Below, piece after piece: positions 7,060 to 15,200 of a stretch of 17,876 nt of DNA. The translations under genes and the position numbers were made by a program. Each line of letters opens with the position of its first letter. Positions within the stretch are counted from its first letter, which is position 1. Source of the stretch: an uncultured Lachnospiraceae bacterium (GTDB lineage: Bacteria; Bacillota_A; Clostridia; Lachnospirales; Lachnospiraceae); NCBI GenBank assembly GCA_910585855.1, contig CAJUGZ010000052.1:1-17876 (forward strand). Reading direction: 5' to 3'. The notes under the pieces are model-generated. The model was not told where the DNA came from and made no database searches. It worked only from the letters and a program-made list of their open reading frames with translations.

Positions 7060-10000
7060 CTAACGAATCCATGCTCCCGTAGGTCCAACTTTATATCCAT
7101 CCGGGGTTATTGTATCTGCTGCCATTTCACCGAGAGAATTCATATAATACCACTTATCATCTGCGGTTTTGTGCCAGCCAATCTTCATATCTCCATTGAT
7201 ACTATCTAAAAGATACCATTTACCTCCTCTTAACTGCCAGCCGATTTTCATATCTCCATTTACTTCATCTAGAAGATACCATTTGCCTCCTCGCTGCTGC
7301 CAGCCATTTTTCATATCTCCATTTACGCTATCAAGCAGATACCATTTGCCGTCTGTTGTCTTTAACCATCCGGTTTCCATCTTTTTATCTGTCTGATCCA
7401 TATAATACCATTTATCACCTGTCTTTAACCAGCCATCTACTGCCTTGCTGTCCGATCCAAAATAGTACCAAGAACCATCTACCTTTTGCCATTTATCTTT
7501 TGAAAGCGTTCCATCTTTTTCGCAGAAAACAATCTCCTTCTGTACACTAATTACTAATTTTCCATTATCACTTTCTACAACATCCTGAATAGTTACAGAA
7601 CTGCCCAAAGCCTCTTCCACTTGATTCTGTTCTCTATCAGTTAAATCAGATTCCGTACTTTCTTCCTCGTCCTCGTCGTCCTCTTCTTCTTCATAAGAAG
7701 GTCTATCTGGCGTACTTGGGTCTTCCGGTGTACTCGGCTGTGTCGATTCTTCCGGTTCACTTGGGGTTGTTGGATCTTCTGGTATACTCGGCTGTGTTGG
7801 TTCTTCTGGTTCGCTTGGAGTTGTCGGATCTTCCGGTGTACTCGGCTGTGTTGGTTCTTCCGGTTCACTTGGAGTTGTCGGATCTTCTGGTGTACTCGGC
7901 TGCGTTGGTTCTTCCGGTTCACTTGGAGTTGTTGGATCTTCTGATGTACTCGGCTGCGTTGGTTCTTCTGGATCACTTGGCTGTGTTGGATCTTCCTCTG
8001 AAACAATCAATATTACCTTTATTGTTACAGTAGTATCTTCAAATTCTGCCAAAATTCCTGTTAATGTGAACTCCGCTGCTTCTGTATAAATTTCTTCCAA
8101 ATTAGAATCATCCCATATTACAGTTGCTTCTGTTTTCTTACCAGATACACAGGTAACTGCTGCACTGGTCGGAACTTTTGCCATAATTTCCTGTTTCTGG
8201 ATTCCCTCTTCTGGAATCGTTATGGTAAAATCTTCAAAACTCTCTACCTCAGATACCACGGTGTCTGGATCTACTTCTGGTTCTTTTTCTTTATAATAAT
8301 ATGGTTCCCATCCGGCAAAATAATCTTCTGTACGAATTTCTGCTGCTTCTTCTGCACTCATCACGGTATCTTTTACTCGTTTTGAAGTATCTACCGCTGT
8401 ACCATCCGGCAAAGTAGTATTAAATTCACGGAAGAAGGAATTCTCTGCCTTTCCGCCGCTCATATCTGACCATCCGGCTTCCCGAATCATGCTTTCTGAT
8501 TCCAGTACTGTATTTAAAAATACTACATGTGCACCTTCTCTCCATGGACGTCCAAAACATCCTTCTCCAACTTGCAGTTCTTTATTTGATGTAACGGTAC
8601 AATTTAAGAATAAACATCCCTTTGGTGCCTGATGCTGCATTGCGGTAATATATCCGCCTGCTAACTGATCACGATAGCCATACCATTGTAATTCACAAGT
8701 GTCAAAAACAGCATCTCCATCTCCGAAAATATAATCCGTATTTCCAGAAATCAAACATTCTTTAAAATAGGTATGTGTATTTAACTGAATAAATAAGGTA
8801 TCCTGACTTCCTAAAATCGTACAGTTTTTAAATTCAGCACGATCGGCATCCACTGCCAATGCACAGGCTCTTTCTGTTGCTGTCTTTGTTGTAACATCCA
8901 ATCCATCCACTCGCTGTACACGAATTGCTTCTTTCATATCCGGCTGTGCGCCATCTTCTATTTCTTCTTGTGTCATATAACGGTTAAATGATGTTTCAAA
9001 TGTAATATTCTCTGCTCTGAAATCAGTTGCTTTTGATTTTATATAGACAGAAGCTCCCCACTTATTGACACTGTTTTGAGAATACTTGTCAAATGCAAGA
9101 TTTTCATCATAATAGCCATCTTTACTTGCACTATAATATTTATACCCAACACCATAATACCATGTCAATAATACTTCCTGCTCAGGATAATCATTCACAA
9201 AAGTCAGATATGGGGTTTCAATTACTACCTGCTCCCGATATACACCCGGATAAATATGAACAGTAATTCGTTCAGCTTCACTGGCTGGCTTTATCGCAGC
9301 ACATGCTTTTACTGCTTCTCTTACTGTATCATAATGAAGTGAACCTTCTTCTAACTCATCAGCCGGATAACCTACATAAAGATCTGCTGCAAAATCTATT
9401 TTTTCCTCTGCTGTAGAAATATAAAGCAAATCTTTTACAGCCGAACTCTGTTCTACGACAATATGACCTACCATCGTATAGCCATCTACCGGAGCGAGAA
9501 TCTCATATTCACCCGTTCTTAGATTGCCGGTATAACTGTCTGCTGTTATTGTTCCGGTATAGCAATAATCATCTTCTAAATTGATAAATGTAATCTGTGA
9601 TGCCTGATCATTTTCCTTTAAACCAAGCAAATTTCCAGATACCAGATAAACTTCTTTTGCTTTTACTGCAATATCCTTTGTATCATTGCCTGTTAATGTT
9701 ACCGTTATATCTTGTGTTAATTCATAATCATTTGCCCCTGTCATAGTAAGCTGATAGGTAACATCATTTTCCAACTGCGCTGTATATGTCCAATCTTCCT
9801 TTACTTCAAGAATGACATCTTCTTTTAATAAAGACGGATTCGTACAAGATAAAGTCATCTTTAAATTAGATGGATCAAAATCACTTGCAAAACCGGAAAT
9901 TTTACCAGACAATACAGACAAACTTTTTGCTTCTACTACTAAATTAATATTTTCTAATGCTGTATTGGCAGTTATAATTCCCTTGGAACTATCTGTAAAT

Positions 10001-12138
10001 CCATATCCTTTTGCCCCTGCTAATATTGCTGTTAAAGTTGTATTGGCAGGAACTAATGCTGCAAATGTTCCGTCCTCATAAAGTGTAGCTTCTATACGCT
10101 TACCAGAAGTTTTATCCTCCAATATTACTTGATAATCCGTAATTGAACAGCCGCCTAAATCAATATTTCCCTTTACTAAAACATCCGGGGTTCTGGTAAC
10201 ACGTAAAAATCTAGGCTTTCCACCTCCATTATTTAAATATAATTTATAAGTTCCGGCATATTCTGCTGTAAATTCTTTCTTGGTATATGCGCCTGTTATT
10301 AATGAAATTACATCGTCTTGCTCCCCTTCACTGCCTTCATATAAAAAATGCAAATCCATATCGGCATTTTCTACCATCATATAAGCAGTAATCACATCAC
10401 CCGGAAGCACATTTTTAATTTCTACATATCGGCTTCCAAACCCCTCACTAGAACCTTTTCCTGCTACATAATAAGCTCCTAAACTGGTATAGCCATCTCC
10501 AAAATCATATTTATACTTATCCTTCTTTGCATCGGCACTATTCGTTCCGCCTGCTGAATTCTCTATATTATTATAATAAATTCGATCGCTTTCCTGATAC
10601 ACCCATACCAAATCGCCAAACTCATATTGCCCGGAATTTTCAAAAATTCCTCTCGACTTAAACAAGGACGCATCCAATCCTTCATAAAAACTTTTTTGAA
10701 TATAATTGATATACTTTTCGGTATCCGTTTCTTCTACTCCGCCAAAATCCCATACATCAATTTTTCTGTTTTCTACATAAGACGAAATCGGATCGTAGCT
10801 TTCTGTACAATTTACTTTAATATTTTTTATCCATGCACCATTTCCTGCGGTAACTAAAGTAATCACTCCGTCTTTTACTGCACCACTAAAATTCAATACT
10901 TTATCACCGCTTAATGCCCCTGATTCTTTTCCATCTACACTTATTGTTGCATTTGCATAGAAAAATCCTGTTACTGTTAATTGATAATTTCCAACCGCCG
11001 GAATTGTAACTGTAACAGTTGGTTCAAATTGAGTACATGCACTTTCTTCATTATAATGTACACCATTTTGACTATTCGTTGCATCAATTGTCATGGTATT
11101 AAATTCAAAAATATCTTTACGTGTTGTTGTATCTGTATAAGAACCCTCTGAACCATCAAACTTCCATTCCCGCTCACCATACAGTACTTCTGAACTAACT
11201 GGTTTTTCACAAATAACCGAAATTGATTTTACCCATATTCCATTATTTGCTGTATGAACTGTAATTGCTCCGTCTTTTGTTTCTCCCTTAAAAATTAGTG
11301 TATTATCTCCATTTTGCGGTTCTGACTCTTTTCCGTCTACTGTTACGGTAGCACCATTCCAAAACTTTGCTTCAATAGAAAGCGTATAATTTCCAGCCGA
11401 TGGAATAATAGCAGTTACTGTTGGTTCAAATTGCGTACAATTACTTCCTTCATTAAAAGATACTCCATTTCCGCTTTGTGTTGCATCAATTGTCATTGTA
11501 TTAAATTCAAAAATATCTTTTCGTTTTGTTGTATCTGTATAAGAACCTTCTGAACCGTCAAATTTCCATATACGTGTTCCATACAAATCTTCTGCACTTA
11601 TTGGTTTCTCACAAGTTACAGAAATCGATTTTACCCATACTCCATTATTTGCTGTATGAAATGTAATTGCTCCGTCTTTTGTTTCCCCTTTAAAAGTCAG
11701 TATATTATCTCCATTTTGCGGCTCTGACTCTTTTCCATCCACTGTTACGGTAGCACCATTCCAAAACTTTGCTTCAATAGAAAGTGTATAATTTCCAACT
11801 GATGGAATAGTGACAGTCACCGTCGGTTCAAATTGTGTGCAACTGCTTCCTTCATTAAAAGCTACTCCATTTCCGCTTTGTGTTGCATCAATTGTCATTG
11901 TATTGAATTCAAAAATATCTTTTCGTTTTGTTGTATCTGCATAAGAACCTTCCGAACCGTCAAACTTCCATGTACGTGTTCCATATAGTGCTTCTTCTGT
12001 TCCCATTATGTATGATACGGTTTCTTCCTTCGGAAGCTCTGCGTGTGCCTGCGGCAACAAAGTGGAAGAAGCCATCATCAATACTGCCATTGCACCGGCA
12101 AGTATCTTTTTTGACTTATTAATAAAATGTCTAATCAT
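7060..12138 (-). CDS. Giant secreted, cell-wall-attached pectinesterase (pectin methylesterase, CE8 type)
   Basis: Removes methyl groups from homogalacturonan outside the cell. Order in the 1692 residues: signal peptide cut after AHA (residue 33); three tandem beta-repeats of about 132 residues (to about 445); a beta region; three transthyretin-like repeats (about 650-910); catalytic beta-helix (about 915-1285); an Ig-like domain resembling Big_4; a Pro-rich linker; an acidic module; six GW...KWYYLD wall-binding repeats. Catalytic motifs: GVYRE (965), QDTL with Gln1112 and acid Asp1113, DYIFG with nucleophile Asp1135, and GRPW with Arg1197 and Trp1199. In motif II, usually QAVAL, it reads RACAL, so the Gln is replaced. 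There is no LPXTG or membrane anchor, so attachment must rely on the C-terminal repeats. The ATG follows GGAAGG at good spacing. It lies 112 bases after the pectate lyase gene, which supplies the partner activity. Confidence 0.95.
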   Translation of the reverse strand: MIRHFINKSKKILAGAMAVLMMASSTLLPQAHAELPKEETVSYIMGTEEALYGTRTWKFDGSEGSYADTTKRKDIFEFNTMTIDATQSGNGVAFNEGSSCTQFEPTVTVTIPSVGNYTLSIEAKFWNGATVTVDGKESEPQNGDNILTFKGETKDGAITFHTANNGVWVKSISVTCEKPISAEDLYGTRIWKFDGSEGSYTDTTKRKDIFEFNTMTIDATQSGNGVSFNEGSNCTQFEPTVTAIIPSAGNYTLSIEAKFWNGATVTVDGKESEPQNGDNTLIFKGETKDGAITVHTANNGIWVKSISVICEKPVSSEVLYGEREWKFDGSEGSYTDTTTRKDIFEFNTMTIDATNSQNGVHYNEESACTQFEPTVTVTIPAVGNYQLTVTGFFYANATISVDGKESGALSGDKVLNFSGAVKDGVITLVTAGNGAWIKNIKVNCTESYDPISSYVENRKIDVWDFGGVEETDTEKYINYIQKSFYEGLDASLFKSRGIFENSGQYEFGDLVWVYQESDRIYYNNIENSAGGTNSADAKKDKYKYDFGDGYTSLGAYYVAGKGSSEGFGSRYVEIKNVLPGDVITAYMMVENADMDLHFLYEGSEGEQDDVISLITGAYTKKEFTAEYAGTYKLYLNNGGGKPRFLRVTRTPDVLVKGNIDLGGCSITDYQVILEDKTSGKRIEATLYEDGTFAALVPANTTLTAILAGAKGYGFTDSSKGIITANTALENINLVVEAKSLSVLSGKISGFASDFDPSNLKMTLSCTNPSLLKEDVILEVKEDWTYTAQLENDVTYQLTMTGANDYELTQDITVTLTGNDTKDIAVKAKEVYLVSGNLLGLKENDQASQITFINLEDDYCYTGTITADSYTGNLRTGEYEILAPVDGYTMVGHIVVEQSSAVKDLLYISTAEEKIDFAADLYVGYPADELEEGSLHYDTVREAVKACAAIKPASEAERITVHIYPGVYREQVVIETPYLTFVNDYPEQEVLLTWYYGVGYKYYSASKDGYYDENLAFDKYSQNSVNKWGASVYIKSKATDFRAENITFETSFNRYMTQEEIEDGAQPDMKEAIRVQRVDGLDVTTKTATERACALAVDADRAEFKNCTILGSQDTLFIQLNTHTYFKECLISGNTDYIFGDGDAVFDTCELQWYGYRDQLAGGYITAMQHQAPKGCLFLNCTVTSNKELQVGEGCFGRPWREGAHVVFLNTVLESESMIREAGWSDMSGGKAENSFFREFNTTLPDGTAVDTSKRVKDTVMSAEEAAEIRTEDYFAGWEPYYYKEKEPEVDPDTVVSEVESFEDFTITIPEEGIQKQEIMAKVPTSAAVTCVSGKKTEATVIWDDSNLEEIYTEAAEFTLTGILAEFEDTTVTIKVILIVSEEDPTQPSDPEEPTQPSTSEDPTTPSEPEEPTQPSTPEDPTTPSEPEEPTQPSTPEDPTTPSEPEEPTQPSIPEDPTTPSEPEESTQPSTPEDPSTPDRPSYEEEEDDEDEEESTESDLTDREQNQVEEALGSSVTIQDVVESDNGKLVISVQKEIVFCEKDGTLSKDKWQKVDGSWYYFGSDSKAVDGWLKTGDKWYYMDQTDKKMETGWLKTTDGKWYLLDSVNGDMKNGWQQRGGKWYLLDEVNGDMKIGWQLRGGKWYLLDSINGDMKIGWHKTADDKWYYMNSLGEMAADTITPDGYKVGPTGAWIR
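7063..7500 (-). repeat. Six cell-wall-binding repeats of the pectinesterase
   Basis: Codes for six units of about 20-22 residues with the pattern GW-x(3-5)-KWYYLD-x(4)-GDMK, related to choline-binding-type CW repeats. The middle units (GWQ[QL]RGGKWYLLD) are almost identical. They probably hold the enzyme non-covalently on the cell surface. The last unit ends in a conserved TPDGYKV...GAWIR cap shared with the lyase. Confidence 0.9.
7696..7992 (-). repeat. 54-bp tandem repeats, Pro/Glu/Thr linker of the pectinesterase
   Basis: Codes for one 9-residue unit, DPTQPSDPE, followed by five 18-residue units of the form EPTQPSTPEDPTTPSEPE. The last is degenerate and runs into an acidic tract, EEEEDDEDEEE. 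It is a stiff spacer between the Ig-like domain and the wall-binding repeats. Tandem coding repeats of this kind often change copy number. Confidence 0.9.
10800..11990 (-). repeat. Three tandem beta-repeats at the pectinesterase N-terminus
   Basis: Three units of about 395-400 bases. Each starts with YG-x-R-x-WKFDGSEGSY, continues FEFNTMTIDAT, then TVDGKES, and closes with a WxKxIxV beta strand and a conserved Cys. Units 1 and 2 are nearly identical in DNA and unit 3 is more diverged. The beta pattern fits a carbohydrate-binding module, but I do not recognise a named family. Confidence 0.8.
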
Positions 12139-12140
12139 AT

Positions 12141-12158
12141 GCTACCTTCCTTTTTTGG
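12141..12158 (-). promoter_or_regulatory. Ribosome-binding site of the pectinesterase gene
   Basis: On the minus strand AAAAAAGGAAGGTAGCAT precedes the ATG at 12138. GGAAGG with about seven bases of spacing fixes this start, which also gives a perfect signal peptide. Confidence 0.7.
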
Positions 12159-12163
12159 CAAAA

Positions 12164-12210
12164 TAAGCCCCGTTTCTATAAACTTTTATTCTCTATATCA
12201 ACAGGGCTTA
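12164..12210 (-). terminator. Intergenic hairpin between the lyase and esterase genes
   Basis: An 11-bp stem pairs 12164-12174 with 12200-12210 (AAGCCCTGTT with AACGGGGCTT, one G-T pair) around a 25-base loop. On the minus strand it is followed by ATTTTGCC, a short T run. It lies about 40 bases after the lyase stop and just before the esterase ribosome site. It may be a leaky terminator, an attenuator in the esterase leader, or an RNA-processing or stability element that sets the ratio of the two enzymes. Confidence 0.6.
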
Positions 12211-12219
12211 AACTTGTTA

Positions 12220-12247
12220 ATAGTATCCTTCAAAACAATTCATTCAA
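12220..12247 (-). promoter_or_regulatory. Possible weak promoter for the pectinesterase gene
   Basis: On the minus strand TTGAAT (12242-12247) and TACTAT (12220-12225) are 16 bases apart. A transcript from it would begin just before the hairpin. The boxes are imperfect and the region is AT-rich, so cotranscription with the lyase gene is equally likely. Confidence 0.25.
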
Positions 12248-12250
12248 GTC

Positions 12251-15200
12251 TTATCGAATCCATGCACCTGAAGAATCTACCTGATAACCATCCGGGGTAA
12301 TCATATTTGCTGCCATTGCACCTGATGCCGTCAGATAATACCATTTACCTCCTCTTAGCTGCCAGCCAATCTTCATATCTCCATTGATACTATCTAAAAG
12401 ATACCATTTGCCGCCTCTTAACTGCCATCCTGTCTTCATATCTCCATTGATACTATCTAAAAGATACCATTTATCGCCTCTTAACTGCCAGCCAATCTTC
12501 ATATCTCCATTAGTGCCGTCTAAAAGATACCACTTGCCATTCTTCTGTTGCCAGCCTGTCTTCATATCTCCATTTACTTCATCTAATAAATACCACTTTC
12601 CATCACCTGTTTTTAACCAACCGGTTTCCATCTTCTTATCGCTTTGATCCATATAATACCATTTATCGCCTGTCTTTAACCAGCCATCTACTGCCTTGCT
12701 GTCCGATCCAAAATAGTACCAAGAACCATTTACCTTTTGCCATTTATCTTTTGAAAGCGTTCCATCTTTTTCACAGAAAACAATTTCCTTCTGTACACTG
12801 ATTACTAATTTTCCATTTTCACTTTCTACAACATCCTGAACAGTTACAGAACTGCCCAAAGCCTCTTCCACTCGATTCTGTTCTCTATCAGTTAAATCAG
12901 ATTCCGTACTTTCTTCCTCATCATCGTCATCCTCATCCTCATCATAAGAAGGTCGATCTGGCTTACTCGGCTCTTCTGGATCACTCGGCTGAGTTGGATC
13001 TTCTGGATCACTTGGCTGAGTTGGCTCTTCTGGATCGCTTGGCTGAATCGGATCATCTGGATTGCTTGGCTGAGTCGGATCATCTGGATCACTCGGCTCA
13101 GTCGGCTCTTCTGGATTACTCGGCTCAGTCGGATCATCTGGATTGCTTGGCTCAGTCGGATCATCTGGATTACTTGGCTCAGTTGGATCGTCTGGATTAC
13201 TTGGCTCAGTTGGATCGTCTGGATTACTCGGTTCAGTCGGATCATCTGGATTGCTCGGCTCAGTTGGATCTTCCGTAGCATTACCTTTTAATATAATATT
13301 GACGCTTGCCGTATAATCATCCACTCCATCAATCGTACCACTTACTGTTATTTTTGTTTCTTTTGTATAAAGCTCTTCCAATTCAGATAAATCCCACGTC
13401 ACCGATCTTACCTGATAGGAATCTGACATAAACATAACTCTTACTTCTGTAGGAAGTTCCGCTACGATTGCTTCTTTTGTCAATCCCTTTTCTGGAATAT
13501 CAATTTCTACATCTGCAAGGCTTCCAATACTCTTTACTTCATCATCTGTCAATTTATAAATTGTTCTGCCTCTAGAATCTGTTAAAGTAAGATTTTCTAT
13601 CTGAGCTGTTACACCTGTCAAAGCAAATCCATACTGTACCTCATCACTGGCAGCAGGTCTTTTATCAGAAAACACATAATATAAATCCATATCCGGTCCG
13701 TCTGAATTTCCATTCGGATATACGCCGCTTCCTGCTTCGGCATAAGTTCCTGTCCAGCTTACCTTATAACCTAAACCGGTCTTTTCAAATATAATATGAT
13801 AGGTTTTTCCTATCTCATAACTTGGCTTGGAATTTTGATCATTTTTATACAATCCATTATTTACACTGCTTCCTGCATTTCCTGTATTACCGCCAGACTT
13901 TGTAAAATAAGCTGTTAAGCCTCCCATCTCTGTTGGTGTTCCAGAAACATTTCTAAAACCTAATGAACTAAATTCTTCTTCTCCATTTCCAATTTCAAAT
14001 ACCCCAACAAAAAATCCTCTGTCCTTACTTTCATCATCCTGCCTGCCAAGGATGGTAACATCCATCTCCATGGTTTGGGCATCTGTTGTCTTAGGAAATA
14101 CATAATAACTTACATTCTTTGCTAAATTTTCTCCTACCTGCTTTGTTATTCTTCCGTCTGTAGCAGACTGATCCAAAATAATTGCACTTCCAGATGCAGT
14201 TACCGTTAAATATCCTTTTTCATCTATCTTTGTCAATGCAACTTGCTCAATTCCTTCTGTATCAATTTCAGCCTTTGCAGAAATTGTCACCTGACCTGTT
14301 ACATTTTCAATCAACAGATTTCCTTCCAATGGATCTACTAAATCCAATGCAATCTCTATTGGTTCCTGATCTCCTACTGTTACCTGAACCGTCTTAGGAA
14401 GACGGTAACCTTTTGTTGTTGTTAAGATTACGGAAATATCATTTCCGGTTGTTACAGTATCCACTTTATTTGTAACCCCAATATTCTCCATATCATAGAT
14501 TACATTACAAATATTCGAGCTAACCTTAATATTAGAAAAACGAGCCGTATTAATCTGTTCCATATCATTTGCAACACGATTACTATCGGCAGCAAAACCA
14601 ATATACACCTCTTCTCCCATTGGAATGGTTTTGCTTCCCATCAATTTCCATACTACTCCATCCGCAGAACTATAAGCTGTAAACTCATCTCCTCTGCGAA
14701 TCAGACGCATCCAATAGCCTAATTCCTCTGGACCATCTTTAAATGGAACGGCTGTCTGAAGAATCACTCCTGCTCTTTTGGCAGTTTCTACATCATCCAA
14801 ACTTTCTGCCAAAGAATTAAAGTTTCCGCCCTTTTTATCTCTTGAAGCCAAATACATAGCCCAAGGAATCCCTATCGTTTCTTCTGTTTTTGCCCAAGAT
14901 AATCCCAATACTGCTGCTGCCGAATCTTTATCCAAATCTTCCCGTATCATAATTCCGGCAAAAGCATGATTATCTACAGAACTAATGAACTCCAATTTTG
15001 CCGTAATTTCTACATCACCTGTATATTTTTTATAGACATAATGACATGCATCTGTAGCAGCACTGGCAATCTCTTCACTTGTTACACCTGCCTTCGTTCC
15101 CTCTGCCTTACCAAGTTTTCCGTTTCCTTTTACGGTCAATACTCCATCCTCTAAACTTCCATATCCAGCTACATCCACTTCACCGATATCTGCAGAAGTC

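Noticed and set aside
7696..7992. CRISPR-like array from regular repeats
   Set aside because: The units are contiguous, in frame, without spacers, and code for a Pro/Glu linker.
7641..8006. Arg/Gln-rich minus-strand frame and matching plus-strand Leu-rich frame over the linker
   Set aside because: Both are shadows of the 54-bp coding repeat in other frames; the same occurs at 12892-13281 over the lyase linker.
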